A stretch of 64,000 nt of DNA from UBA1941 sp046329555 (lineage in GTDB: Bacteria > Bacteroidota > Bacteroidia > Chitinophagales > LD1), in NCBI GenBank assembly GCA_046329555.1, contig JAXLUK010000002.1, positions 372,001-436,000 of the forward strand, in the 5' to 3' direction. Of the stretch, positions 7,960-16,991 are shown one piece after another. Made by a program: the position numbers and the translations under genes. Below the pieces are notes generated by a model, which was not told the DNA's origin, made no database searches, and saw nothing but the letters and a program-made list of their open reading frames with translations. Each line of letters begins with the position of its first letter. Within the stretch, counting starts at the first letter, position 1.

Positions 7960-10770
7960 TTAGTTTTCCTTTACCAGTTTTCGAACCAGTTGCACGTGCT
8001 CACTAGTAGTGATTCTCAGCATATACACGCCTTGAGGCTGTTGCCGTACATCCAGCAATGGATTTGTAGCAGGTTGTTCCAGCACAATGCGACCCGTGGC
8101 ATCTAATACTTGAAGGGTAGTAACTTTGGCTCCTTCAGTAGCAACACGGAACAATCCTGAGGAAGGATTGGGCTCTATGCGCACCAATATTTCCGTTGGC
8201 TCTGTTATTCCGTTCAACACGCTGTTCACCGTGGTTTGTTGCACTACTTTGCAACCATGCGCATCCGTTACGGTTACCGAGTAATCACCTGCGGGAACTT
8301 GTTGCAGCGACGCACTGGTGCTGGTTCCGGATGACCATTGATACGTGTAAGGTGCCTGACCACCGGTGGCCACCACACTAACTGAACCTGATGAGGTATT
8401 ATTCAGATCAGGAGTGGTGCTGGCGGATATATTCGCTAAAGCATAAACTTGAATATCCAAGCCTTTGATGAGGGTATCGGCGCCAAAATTGTTTGCAGCA
8501 ATCAATTGAACATCATACAAGCCCGGGGTACTATATGTCACCAACGGATTTGCCCCATTAGCAGTAGCTGGTGAGCCACCATCAAAGCGCCAATTAAAGG
8601 TTGTTGGATTACATGCGCTGGCACTGGTAAAAGCAACGGTATCGTTAGGGCAAACCGAAATTTTATTAGAAGAAAAATCGGCTACAACTGCATTTACAGT
8701 AATAAATCCATTAATGGTTTTGCTGTCGTTACCCAGGTTATTAGACACCGTTAGTGACACCGGATAGGTTCCCGGTGCATTATACACTACCGAAGGATTT
8801 GGTGTATTGGCTGTATCAGGAACGCCTCCGGTAAAATTCCAATGCCAGTTAGTTGGCAGGTTAGTAGAAAGATCATTGAAGGTAACCGAAGCGCCAGCGC
8901 AAATAGCATTATTTGAAGCTGAGAAATTGGCAATTGGAGGCATTGGAACAGGTGGTACGGAATCAATTAACTTGAAGAAATCGAAACCAGCTTCTACCAA
9001 ATTACCACCACCATTATCAAAGGTGCGCACCACCAGACGCATGGTATTGGTTAATGGGATAACACCGTTAAGACTATAACTTTTGTACAGCCACTGACTT
9101 TGTGCATTGGTAGTTGCTGCAATTTTATCTACTACAACGGCTTGGGTACCGTTATTGATACTAATTACAAGAGAGTCATCAGCGGTACCGTTTCCCCCGT
9201 TATTGAAGAACCAGCGGTAGTACGATAATTTAGGATTTGTATAGGCTGCGAGAGCCATTACCGGAGAGGTAATGATTGTTGTGCCATTATCTACATCATC
9301 ATTGCTGGCCGTACCGCCACCATTTCCGGTAACCATGCATTGCGTGCCAAAATCGCCTGTCACATCGGCTCCGGGATTGGCTTGCAAGCTGGTAACTCCT
9401 GATGTATAAGTAGTACCAGCAGGCACACCACGAACCCATTTCCCGGTAGTGGCAGTGCCTGTTTGCGTCCAGCCAAAGTCAAAAAGGAAATCGTCATAAT
9501 AACCCTTGCTGATTAATACCGTTGCTGCCGGCGAAGTGTTAGAAAGCGACAGGCTACCCGTAGCATTCGTAACATAACCCCATTTTCCGGCATAAATGGT
9601 ATAGGTGCCTGCCTTGATATTGGCTGAAAAGTTGCCTGCCGTATCTGTAGTTACTGTGTAATCGGTATTGCCGTCTAACAAAACTTTTGCATTGGCTACG
9701 CCCTGATTATTTGCTGCATCGCGCACTTGCCCAGTGAATAAGAAGGTAACCGGCAAGCTGCATACATCGCTCGATAATAAGGTAACGCGGCGGGGTGCGT
9801 TATTGATAATCGTTAGTATACGCGTTTTCTGATCGTTGGTAAAAATATTCATGCAGCCGTCATCAGTATAATCCATGTAGTTCTGCACCATATCATTTGG
9901 ATCAGGAGTGCCATCATTGCAACTGTTCAGTGTTGGACAACCATAATTGGCCTGAGTAGATTTGGGTGTGTCGTCACAATAGTCTGTTGCAGTACAGCTA
10001 TTTCCATCGCCCCAAATGTGACGCAAACCCAAATAATGACCCAACTCATGAGTTAGGGTTCGTCCTCCGTTGTAAGTAGCATCCAGATTTCCTACGCGGC
10101 CGCAGGCATTGTACCGAATCACAACACCGTCGGTAGAGGCGCCTCCATTGTTAGTACCTATTCCGGCCAACGTAGAGTTTGGGAACTGTGCAAAACCAAG
10201 CAAGGAGGAAGAACTTCCGCCGAAATTTACGGTCCACACATTGCAGTACAAATCAGGATTCCAGTACGTTTGCGGTTTCAGCGTACTGTTACATTGCGCT
10301 TGGGTCCAACTGGCCTGACCCATATTAACCCGGTCAATACCAGGCTCAGCAAGCACGTTGCCGTTCGGGTCTACCAGTGCCGGACAGAATTCAATCTCCA
10401 CATCCGCGCCAACAGCATTGCTGTTAAATCCCGGCGTTCCGGCTTTTCTGCGATAATCTTCATTCAACACATCAATTTGCGACATTACCTGCGCCTGCGA
10501 GATGTTTTCATTTACACCAGGAGCTGACCCATTATGAATGACATGGAAAATAATTGGAATGGTCACCACGGCGCGACTTGAGCGCGACGACTGATCCGTT
10601 TTAAACTTGACAATTTTAGCCTGTAGCCAGTTTTCGAAATCAGCCATCGACTCACTTCCGGGTTGTAGCCGACGAATGGAATCGTCTTCCATAGTGGCAC
10701 AACGTATAGGATGCTGGGCCTGAACAGCCACAGTCAAAAACAAACAAATTGAGGTTAGTACTTTACGCAT
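7960..10770 (-). CDS. Secreted M43-family metalloprotease with PKD, SprB-like and T9SS sorting domains
   Basis: A pappalysin/cytophagalysin-type zinc protease of about 936 residues. I start it at the ATG at 10770 because a signal peptide follows directly (M-R-K-V-L-T-S-I-C-L-F-L-T-V-A-V-Q-A-Q); the frame is open further upstream but that part is not signal-like. The zinc site is H-E-L-G-H-Y-L-G-L-R-H at residues 241-251, with a Met-turn region N-Y-M-D-Y-T-D. Next come a carboxypeptidase-regulatory-like beta domain, a MAM/jelly-roll-like region, two PKD domains (N-W-H-W-N-F-T-G-G and F-N-W-R-F-D-G-G), a SprB-like repeat (P-Y-T-Y-Q-W-S-S-G) and a type A T9SS sorting domain ending in K-L-V-K-E-N. 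It is therefore exported by T9SS and either surface-attached or released. The substrate is unknown. Confidence 0.9.
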   Translation of the reverse strand: MRKVLTSICLFLTVAVQAQHPIRCATMEDDSIRRLQPGSESMADFENWLQAKIVKFKTDQSSRSSRAVVTIPIIFHVIHNGSAPGVNENISQAQVMSQIDVLNEDYRRKAGTPGFNSNAVGADVEIEFCPALVDPNGNVLAEPGIDRVNMGQASWTQAQCNSTLKPQTYWNPDLYCNVWTVNFGGSSSSLLGFAQFPNSTLAGIGTNNGGASTDGVVIRYNACGRVGNLDATYNGGRTLTHELGHYLGLRHIWGDGNSCTATDYCDDTPKSTQANYGCPTLNSCNDGTPDPNDMVQNYMDYTDDGCMNIFTNDQKTRILTIINNAPRRVTLLSSDVCSLPVTFLFTGQVRDAANNQGVANAKVLLDGNTDYTVTTDTAGNFSANIKAGTYTIYAGKWGYVTNATGSLSLSNTSPAATVLISKGYYDDFLFDFGWTQTGTATTGKWVRGVPAGTTYTSGVTSLQANPGADVTGDFGTQCMVTGNGGGTASNDDVDNGTTIITSPVMALAAYTNPKLSYYRWFFNNGGNGTADDSLVISINNGTQAVVVDKIAATTNAQSQWLYKSYSLNGVIPLTNTMRLVVRTFDNGGGNLVEAGFDFFKLIDSVPPVPMPPIANFSASNNAICAGASVTFNDLSTNLPTNWHWNFTGGVPDTANTPNPSVVYNAPGTYPVSLTVSNNLGNDSKTINGFITVNAVVADFSSNKISVCPNDTVAFTSASACNPTTFNWRFDGGSPATANGANPLVTYSTPGLYDVQLIAANNFGADTLIKGLDIQVYALANISASTTPDLNNTSSGSVSVVATGGQAPYTYQWSSGTSTSASLQQVPAGDYSVTVTDAHGCKVVQQTTVNSVLNGITEPTEILVRIEPNPSSGLFRVATEGAKVTTLQVLDATGRIVLEQPATNPLLDVRQQPQGVYMLRITTSEHVQLVRKLVKEN

Positions 10771-10870
10771 AAGGGAGGTGAAATTAAAAAAACCTATATG
10801 TGAGGGTAGTCCAGTGAAAAAACTGTGTGATTTCATGAAACCTTCCGTCATAACTATCGTAAAACCAATC

Positions 10871-12070
10871 ATGAAAAAGTCGATAATCACAGCTTTATCC
10901 CTCATTTTGATGAGTGCCGCCTATGCTCAACTGCCTGTTTACACCAGCATGGAAGAAGCCTTGAAGGAGCCTGAAAAAGTAAGAGCCCTGACACTTAAAG
11001 AATTGGGACTCACCGAATTGCCTGGCGATATCGAAAAATTCACCAACCTGGAAGTTTTGGATTTATCCGGAAACCGTCTTACACAATTCCCGGAAAAGCT
11101 GTTTTCATTTAAGAAACTAAGAGCACTGACGTTGAAGGGAAACCGCATCGAACGGCTACCTGAGGATATCCATAAAATGGATCAACTGGAAGAGTTATAC
11201 ATCAGCTACGGGCTGTCTCACAATGTACCCTACGAGGAATTCAAAACCATCCCCGCTAGTTTTGGACAACTAAACCACTTGCGTGTTCTGGATGTAAGCG
11301 ACTGGAATTTGTTTTCGCTGCCTGAGTCGGTTAGCAAACTGGGTCTAGAAGAATTGTATGCCAGCAATAACCATATTCAATCATTGCCAGAAGAATTATT
11401 CACCCGCGGCCGCTTAAAGGTTGTTGATCTTTCTAACAATAACCTTACTGCTCTTCCAGCTAATTTGGATGTTTGCGGCAATTTGGGCGTATTAAATGTA
11501 AGTGGCAATCAAATCAAAAATTTGCCTGAAGCCATCACTAATCTTCAAAATTTGCGCTATTTGAATCTTGCCGGAAATAAGTTTATCAAGCCGGTTATTG
11601 AAATCAAACGATTGATTCCATTGAATAATCTGGCCTACCTGAACCTGAGTAATACTGGTGTTACCGAATTGCCCACCGCAATAGGAACCTGGGGCGTGCT
11701 GCAAGAGTTCGATATCAGCAACAACAACCTGAAGGCACTGCCCACAACTATCGGCTCATTGAAAAATTTAGAGAAACTGAACATCTCACACAACAATATC
11801 ATTGCGTTGCCAAAAACGTTTTACCAGTTGTCATCACTCAAACAATTCAATGCAGGCTATAATGCCATTAGTTCATTAGAGGATTTCTCTTCAGGAACGC
11901 CTTTTCTGCAATCTGTAGATTTCAGCCACAATCAAGACTTGGCCCTTTGCCCCAACAGTTTTTCTAAAATGGAATCACTAAAAGTGGTGAATGTTAAGCA
12001 CACCGGCATCAACCGGTTTCAGGCTGAGCGCCTGATGAATGAATCAGTAAGTGCTGCGTTTATTTATTAA
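10871..12070 (+). CDS. Secreted leucine-rich repeat protein
   Basis: A 399-residue protein. The frame opens at 10778, but I choose the ATG at 10871 because it begins a clean signal peptide (M-K-K-S-I-I-T-A-L-S-L-I-L-M-S-A-A-Y-A-Q). The rest is about a dozen leucine-rich repeats of 23 residues with the pattern L-x-x-L-x-L-S-x-N-x-L-x-x-L-P, close to the bacterial/plant intracellular (PIRL/Shoc2-like) consensus. It makes a solenoid likely used for protein binding, in the periplasm or on the surface. No T9SS sorting domain is visible at the end. It is divergent from the M43 protease, with 100 bases between the two starts that must contain both promoters. Confidence 0.85.
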   Translation: MKKSIITALSLILMSAAYAQLPVYTSMEEALKEPEKVRALTLKELGLTELPGDIEKFTNLEVLDLSGNRLTQFPEKLFSFKKLRALTLKGNRIERLPEDIHKMDQLEELYISYGLSHNVPYEEFKTIPASFGQLNHLRVLDVSDWNLFSLPESVSKLGLEELYASNNHIQSLPEELFTRGRLKVVDLSNNNLTALPANLDVCGNLGVLNVSGNQIKNLPEAITNLQNLRYLNLAGNKFIKPVIEIKRLIPLNNLAYLNLSNTGVTELPTAIGTWGVLQEFDISNNNLKALPTTIGSLKNLEKLNISHNNIIALPKTFYQLSSLKQFNAGYNAISSLEDFSSGTPFLQSVDFSHNQDLALCPNSFSKMESLKVVNVKHTGINRFQAERLMNESVSAAFIY

Positions 12071-12073
12071 TCG

Positions 12074-12099
12074 CCATGCGCCCAAGCAACACCGCATGG
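12074..12099. other. Inverted repeat between convergent genes
   Basis: A perfect 7-base inverted repeat (CCATGCG / CGCATGG) with a 12-base loop lies just after the leucine-rich repeat gene and before the end of the convergent speA gene. There is no T-run, so it is at best an atypical terminator. Confidence 0.3.
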
Positions 12100-12133
12100 A
12101 TGGAAGCCTGCGCCAATTATTACGCCGGGTTCA

Positions 12134-13525
12134 TCAATAGCCTAAAATCTTCAGCATACTATCAGCTGATTGTTCTTCCGAAAACAACCGGTAAGAAAAT
12201 TTCCCTTTCACTTCATCTACCAGCAGGTGCGGTGGCGAAGGCAACAAGCAATGTTTAATACCGCCATAACCGCTCAGCGTGTCCTGATAGGCGCCGGTAT
12301 GAAAAAATCCGAGATATAACTTTTCCCCTTCCTTAAAGGCGGGTAAATACACCTGATTGATATGGGCGTCACTATTGTAATAATCGCCCACATCGCAAGT
12401 AATTCCGCCTAAATTCACTTGCTTATAATCAGCATTCCACTTATTGATAGGAAGCATGATAAAGCGTTGCGCCAAGCCCCAGATATCTGGCAAATTGTTC
12501 ATCAGTGAGCCATCCAGCATGTACCACATTTCGCGGTCATTCTGCTGCTTCTGAGCCAAAACTGAAAATAGCACTGCTCCCGATTCGCCCACTGTATAAC
12601 TACCGAATTCAGTGTAAATATCTGGTTCATCTACGCCCTCATCTGCACAGCTTAATTTAATCTGCGTGATAATCTCGTTGATCATGTATTCGTAGTCGAA
12701 ATCAAAGGCCAGCGATTGTTTAATCGGCATACCGCCACCTAGATTGATGGTAGTGAGTTCCGGACAAATCTTTTTCAGCTCCACATAAATTTTCAGCGCT
12801 TTGTGAAACTCGGTCCAGTAATAGTTAACGTCTTTAATACCCGTATCAATGAAGAAGTGCAACATGCGCAATTGATAGCGCGGATTGTCTTTAATTTTCT
12901 GTTGGTAGAAGGAAACGATATCGTTGGCGCGAATGCCCAGGCGAGAAGTATAAAACTCATACTTAGGTTCTTCTTCCGCAGCAATTCGCATGCCCAGTTG
13001 CAGCGGCTCTCCGGGATCAGCGTAGCGGTCCAGCTCATCCATATTATCTAACACCGTAACAATATTCTTATACCCGGCTTTTATGGCATTGGTTATATTG
13101 TCGATGTAGCGCTGTGGCTTGAAACCATTGCACACAATGGTTATTGATTTATCCAGTTTCTTTTTCTCTTCCAGTTTCCGAATTAAATCAAAGTCGAAGG
13201 CACTGGATGTTTCCAGATAAACTTTCGCTTTTAAAGCTTCTTCCAAAACAAACGAGAAGTGAGAGCTCTTGGTGCAATAGCAGTAAAAGTAATTCCCTTT
13301 ATAATCAAGATTGGCGATAGACGAATTAAACAACCGCCGCGCACGCTGTATTTGCTGGGTTATTTTGGGTAGATAAGTGATTCGCAGTGGCGTGCCATAC
13401 TTCTCAACTATCTCCATTAACGGCAGATTGTTGAACAAAAGTGAGTTGTTCTCTACCTTAAATTCTTTCTGCGGAAAATCGAATGTTTGCTCGATCAGAT
13501 CCTTGTATTTCGGATTTTTTACCAT
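12134..13525 (-). CDS. speA: Biosynthetic arginine decarboxylase
   Basis: A PLP-dependent fold-III (alanine racemase-type) decarboxylase converting arginine to agmatine, the first step of polyamine synthesis. The 463 residues match the compact Bacteroidota type rather than the 630-residue enterobacterial SpeA. The PLP Lys is in Y-C-T-K-S-S-H at residue 86, preceded by the barrel strand N-Y-F-Y-C-Y. The glycine loop I-N-L-G-G-G-M-P, E-F-G-S-Y-T-V (phosphate-binding side) and the C-terminal C-D-V-G-D-Y-Y-N block with substrate-binding acidic residues are present. It is cytoplasmic. It is divergent from argS with 62 bases between start codons, so both use arginine and share a control region. Confidence 0.9.
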   Translation of the reverse strand: MVKNPKYKDLIEQTFDFPQKEFKVENNSLLFNNLPLMEIVEKYGTPLRITYLPKITQQIQRARRLFNSSIANLDYKGNYFYCYCTKSSHFSFVLEEALKAKVYLETSSAFDFDLIRKLEEKKKLDKSITIVCNGFKPQRYIDNITNAIKAGYKNIVTVLDNMDELDRYADPGEPLQLGMRIAAEEEPKYEFYTSRLGIRANDIVSFYQQKIKDNPRYQLRMLHFFIDTGIKDVNYYWTEFHKALKIYVELKKICPELTTINLGGGMPIKQSLAFDFDYEYMINEIITQIKLSCADEGVDEPDIYTEFGSYTVGESGAVLFSVLAQKQQNDREMWYMLDGSLMNNLPDIWGLAQRFIMLPINKWNADYKQVNLGGITCDVGDYYNSDAHINQVYLPAFKEGEKLYLGFFHTGAYQDTLSGYGGIKHCLLPSPPHLLVDEVKGKFSYRLFSEEQSADSMLKILGY

Positions 13526-13541
13526 GGAAAAACGAAAATAA

Positions 13542-13549
13542 TAACTTTG
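13542..13549 (+). promoter_or_regulatory. Putative -7 promoter box for argS
   Basis: TAACTTTG matches the Bacteroidota -7 consensus TAnnTTTG. It lies 38 bases before the chosen argS start codon, giving a leader of about 30 bases. The upstream -33 element is not clear; only a T-run is seen near the expected place. Confidence 0.45.
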
Positions 13550-13587
13550 ACGGGAGTCGGCTCATGCCGCCAGTAGCTAAAAAAATC

Positions 13588-15393
13588 ATGATCCATATTC
13601 AACATACGCTGAAAACGGCTGCGGTAACGGCTTTCAACCGGTTGTTTAACGCTTCGTTAACACCAACCGACATTACCTTAAACATTACCAAGAAGGAATT
13701 TGAAGGCGACTATACCGTAGTTATCTTTCCCTTAATACGCCAAAGCAAGCAGTCGCCAGAAGAGACCGCCCGCTTACTGGGGGATGCGCTGTTACAGGAA
13801 TTGCCTATTTTGAACCGATACAACGTAGCGAAGGGATTTCTTAACCTAAGCTTTACTGACACCTTCTGGTTACAGCAATTGCGCGCTATTCACGACGCCG
13901 ATTTTCAATCGTTTCCTGCCAACCAAAAGAAGGTTTTGTTAGAGTACTGCGGCCCCAACACCAACAAACCACTGCACATCGGCCATGTGCGCAATATGCT
14001 GCTGGGTTATTCCATGAGCGAAATTCTGAAAGCGAATGGTTACGAGATTATCAAGGCGAATATCTACAACGACCGTGGCATTGCAATTTGTAAAAGTATG
14101 GCTGCGTACCTGCAACGCGGCAACGGAGCAACACCAGAAAGCACAGGCGTTAAGGGTGACCATTTTGTGGGCGATTATTATGTGTTATTTGGCCAACTGG
14201 TGGAAGCTGAATTGCGCGCTGCCCATCAAATTCCGCAGGAAGAAAAGAACGTTTTTAAATTTCTGGGGAAAGACCGCGAAGTAGCCGAACAGGAAACGGC
14301 AGTATTTCAACAGGCGCGTACGTTGTTACAGCGTTGGGAACGAGGCGATGCCGAAACGGTGGCGCTTTGGCAACGCATGAACAACTGGGTTTACCAAGGA
14401 TTTCAGGAGACGTTCCGGGTGATGGGCGTAGATTTTCAGCGTGACTATTACGAAAGTGAAACCTATAAATTAGGCAAGGATGTTATTGAGGAAGGGCTGA
14501 AGAAAAATGTGTTTTACCACCGGGCCGATGGCGCCGTGGCAATTGATCTTACTGCCGATGGTCTAGATGAAAAAGTACTGTTGCGCAGCGATGGCACTTC
14601 TATATACATCACACAGGATTTAGGAACGGCGCAAGTGCGGTACGATGAATTCCACATGGATAAAATGATTTATGTGGTGGCCAATGAACAGGATTATCAC
14701 TTCAAAGTATTGAAGCTGGCACTGCAGAAATTAGGCAAGCAGTGGGCCGATGGTATTTATCATCTCAGCTATGCGCTGGTAGAATCACCTACAGGTCGCT
14801 TTAAAAGCCGCGAAGGAAAAACGGCAGATGCCGACGACTTGATTGCAGAAGTATTACGCATTGCTGCTGAAAAAACGAAGGAGCTGGGCAAAATCGATTC
14901 TTTTTCCGAAGAAGAAGCACAGCAACTCTTTCAAACCATTGGATTGGGTGCATTAAAATACTTTATCCTGCGTGTAAATCCTTATAAGAAAATCATCTTC
15001 AATCCGGAAGAAAGCATCGACTTCCACGGGCACACTGGTCCGTTTATTCAGTATACGCATGCGCGCATTCGCTCGGTATTGCGGCGGGCGCAGCCGGAAC
15101 AATTTACGGCAGATGGGATAGCGCTTTCCGGAACCGAGCGCGAATTGATGTTGCAGCTCTATGAATATCCGAACGTATTGGCCGCTGCAGCCGAAAAATA
15201 CGACCCCAGCGAAATGGCGAATTATGTTTATGCCTTAGCTAAGCTGTACAATAAATTTTATGGCGAATCGAAAATCCTCAATGCCGCATCTGAAGGTGAA
15301 AAGCAAGCCCGTTTGCTATTATCAGCTACCGTTGCCGCCACCATTCGCAAAAGCATGCTTTTACTAGGCATTACGGTGCCCGACCAAATGTAA
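13588..15393 (+). CDS. argS: Arginine--tRNA ligase
   Basis: A class I aminoacyl-tRNA synthetase charging tRNA-Arg in the cytoplasm. The frame is open from 13483, but that would overlap speA; the ATG at 13588 gives M-I-H-I-Q-H-T-L-K and about 601 residues, the usual length. An N-terminal additive domain is followed by Y-C-G-P-N-T-N-K-P-L-H-I-G-H-V-R-N, which is the ArgRS HIGH region. The second signature is F-K-S-R-E-G-K-T (the ArgRS form of KMSKS). The C-terminal DALR anticodon-binding domain starts near F-I-Q-Y-T-H-A-R-I-R-S-V. It ends 10 bases before a strong two-way terminator. Confidence 0.95.
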   Translation: MIHIQHTLKTAAVTAFNRLFNASLTPTDITLNITKKEFEGDYTVVIFPLIRQSKQSPEETARLLGDALLQELPILNRYNVAKGFLNLSFTDTFWLQQLRAIHDADFQSFPANQKKVLLEYCGPNTNKPLHIGHVRNMLLGYSMSEILKANGYEIIKANIYNDRGIAICKSMAAYLQRGNGATPESTGVKGDHFVGDYYVLFGQLVEAELRAAHQIPQEEKNVFKFLGKDREVAEQETAVFQQARTLLQRWERGDAETVALWQRMNNWVYQGFQETFRVMGVDFQRDYYESETYKLGKDVIEEGLKKNVFYHRADGAVAIDLTADGLDEKVLLRSDGTSIYITQDLGTAQVRYDEFHMDKMIYVVANEQDYHFKVLKLALQKLGKQWADGIYHLSYALVESPTGRFKSREGKTADADDLIAEVLRIAAEKTKELGKIDSFSEEEAQQLFQTIGLGALKYFILRVNPYKKIIFNPEESIDFHGHTGPFIQYTHARIRSVLRRAQPEQFTADGIALSGTERELMLQLYEYPNVLAAAAEKYDPSEMANYVYALAKLYNKFYGESKILNAASEGEKQARLLLSATVAATIRKSMLLLGITVPDQM

Positions 15394-15402
15394 ACCGGAA
15401 AT

Positions 15403-15434
15403 AAAAAGGGCGATGTTTTGACATCGCCCTTTTT
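15403..15434. terminator. Bidirectional terminator between argS and the OmpA gene
   Basis: A perfect 13-base-pair stem (AAAAAGGGCGATG / CATCGCCCTTTTT) with a 6-base loop carries A-runs and T-runs on both flanks. It can therefore stop both argS from the left and the convergent OmpA-family gene from the right. Confidence 0.9.
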
Positions 15435-15443
15435 ATTTAATTC

Positions 15444-16907
15444 TTAGTCTTTGATGTTGATTTCAACTCTTCGGTTCTTCGCACGACCTGCTGCCGTTTT
15501 GTTATCGGCCACCGGCCGGTTTGGTCCATAGCCCGCAGAAGTCATACGCCCGCTTTCTACACCTTTCTTAATCAAATAATCAACTACTGCTGCGGCGCGG
15601 CGATTACTCAATTCAACGTTCGCGGCTTCGCGGCCAACATTATCAGTATGCCCTTCAATAGCTAGCTTCAGGAAGTTGTACTGACTCATGATTCCTGCCA
15701 CATTATCCAAATCATCAAACGATTCTTTCTTCAATATCGATTTACCAGTTTCAAAGAAGATATTCTTAGCGGCAAAGCTGAGCTTTTGTTGTACTTCTAC
15801 CTTTTGCGTTTCAGTGAGCCCAGGTTTTGGACAACCTTCCATTTCAGCTACACCGAATACGTTGGGACATTTATCTTTATTATCAGGAATGCCATCACCA
15901 TCTGAATCGGGACAACCCTTCATAGCGGCATTGCCTTTTATATCCGGACAAGCATCATCTTTATCAGCAACGCCATCGCCATCGCGGTCGGGGCAGCCTT
16001 TTAATGCCGCTAATCCAGCTACATCCAGACAAGCATCTTCCTTATCAATTACACCATCACCATCGCGATCGGGGCAACCTTTTAGTGCTATTGGTCCTTT
16101 ATCATTCGGACAAGCATCATCGGGGTCAATAATTCCATCGCCGTCTGTATCAGGGCAACCATTAAATTCCGGAACGCCAGCCAACAGCGGACATTTATCA
16201 TCTTTATCAATAATTAAATCGCCATCGGTATCAGGGCAACCGCCTAATTCCTTTTTACCCGGATCAATCGGACATTTATCTTCTATATCAGGTACGCCAT
16301 CTTTGTCGGTATCCCGGCCCTTGCCAAAGCGCACAACCAAACCAAAGGAGTGGTGCATATAACTTGGGCGGGCTTCGTTGTAAACGGGAGATTCTTTTTT
16401 GTTTGGAATGAAATTGTATTTCGCTTCAATGAACAGACCGAAATTACGGGTAATCCATAGGTTCAGGCCAGCACCCAAATCCAAATCAGCTCGTGTATTT
16501 CCCCAATAATTTAGACCTACACCGGCCACCAGATACGGATCAAACCAACACTTTTCTTTCAGAATGTATCCATTGGCAAAACTGTATTTTGCATCAATAT
16601 CCCAATCAAAAAAGAAACGACCATTTCCAGTTTCCGCATCATTTCTGAAAGCGGTTCCTACCGAAGCAGTAGTTCCCACCGAAAGACCAGCCTTTATATG
16701 ACGGTACGCCTTAACATGCGCCGACGCCGGGGTTAAATTCCAGTGCTTTCCATTAAAATACTCTTTGAAAAAGGCGCGATCGCCTATCGTCATTTGCGGA
16801 CCATGAGTACCAACGGCAATCAACCATGGATAATCTCGGTTTTGAGCTTTAATGCCCAAGCTAAAAAACAACAAACAAGCAATAATTAAGGAGTTGAAAT
16901 GCTTCAT
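15444..16907 (-). CDS. OmpA-family outer-membrane protein with thrombospondin type 3 repeats
   Basis: A 487-residue protein starting at the ATG at 16907 with a signal peptide (M-K-H-F-N-S-L-I-I-A-C-L-L-F-F-S-L-G-I-K-A-Q). The N-terminal part (about 25-205) reads as an 8-stranded-type beta barrel. Six 27-residue thrombospondin type 3 calcium-binding repeats follow (D-x-D-G-D-G-x-x-D-x-x-D-x-C-P). The OmpA domain at the C-terminus has the peptidoglycan-binding pattern I-E-G-H-T-D-N-V-G and N-R-R-A-A-A-V-V-D-Y-L, ending R-V-E-I-N-I-K-D. It probably links the outer membrane to peptidoglycan. A TACCTTTA box 20 bases before the start suggests its own promoter. Confidence 0.93.
   Translation of the reverse strand: MKHFNSLIIACLLFFSLGIKAQNRDYPWLIAVGTHGPQMTIGDRAFFKEYFNGKHWNLTPASAHVKAYRHIKAGLSVGTTASVGTAFRNDAETGNGRFFFDWDIDAKYSFANGYILKEKCWFDPYLVAGVGLNYWGNTRADLDLGAGLNLWITRNFGLFIEAKYNFIPNKKESPVYNEARPSYMHHSFGLVVRFGKGRDTDKDGVPDIEDKCPIDPGKKELGGCPDTDGDLIIDKDDKCPLLAGVPEFNGCPDTDGDGIIDPDDACPNDKGPIALKGCPDRDGDGVIDKEDACLDVAGLAALKGCPDRDGDGVADKDDACPDIKGNAAMKGCPDSDGDGIPDNKDKCPNVFGVAEMEGCPKPGLTETQKVEVQQKLSFAAKNIFFETGKSILKKESFDDLDNVAGIMSQYNFLKLAIEGHTDNVGREAANVELSNRRAAAVVDYLIKKGVESGRMTSAGYGPNRPVADNKTAAGRAKNRRVEINIKD
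15828..16313 (-). repeat. Six tandem 81-bp units encoding thrombospondin-3 repeats
   Basis: The segment divides exactly into six units of 81 bases, each encoding 27 residues that start D-[TRS]-D and end G-C-P. The units are degenerate at the DNA level. The fourth unit (counting from the N-terminus) has A-C-L in place of the usual A-C-P or K-C-P. Confidence 0.85.
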
Positions 16908-16927
16908 GTTCGGCAGTTTAATATTCG

Positions 16928-16935
16928 TAAAGGTA
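16928..16935 (-). promoter_or_regulatory. Putative -7 promoter box for the OmpA-family gene
   Basis: On the minus strand this reads TACCTTTA, one base from TAnnTTTG. It is 20 bases before the chosen start codon, which supports the ATG at 16907 over the in-frame start further upstream at 16967. No clear -33 box is seen. Confidence 0.4.
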
Positions 16936-16991
16936 GAAAAAGAACAGGTGTTTGGTAATGTTGCCATAACCTGAACAACTGATAAAAGCTC

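Noticed and set aside
10771..10905. Longer N-terminus for the M43 protease from an upstream in-frame start
   Set aside because: The extra residues are not signal-like and would overlap the divergent leucine-rich repeat gene; the internal ATG begins a clean signal peptide.
12076..12258. Short plus-strand open frame after the leucine-rich repeat gene
   Set aside because: It overlaps the end of speA on the other strand and shows no motif.
15688..16362. Long open frame on the plus strand rich in Ser and Pro
   Set aside because: It is the antisense of the thrombospondin-3 repeats of the OmpA-family gene; the repeats keep the opposite frame open and the product has no family resemblance.
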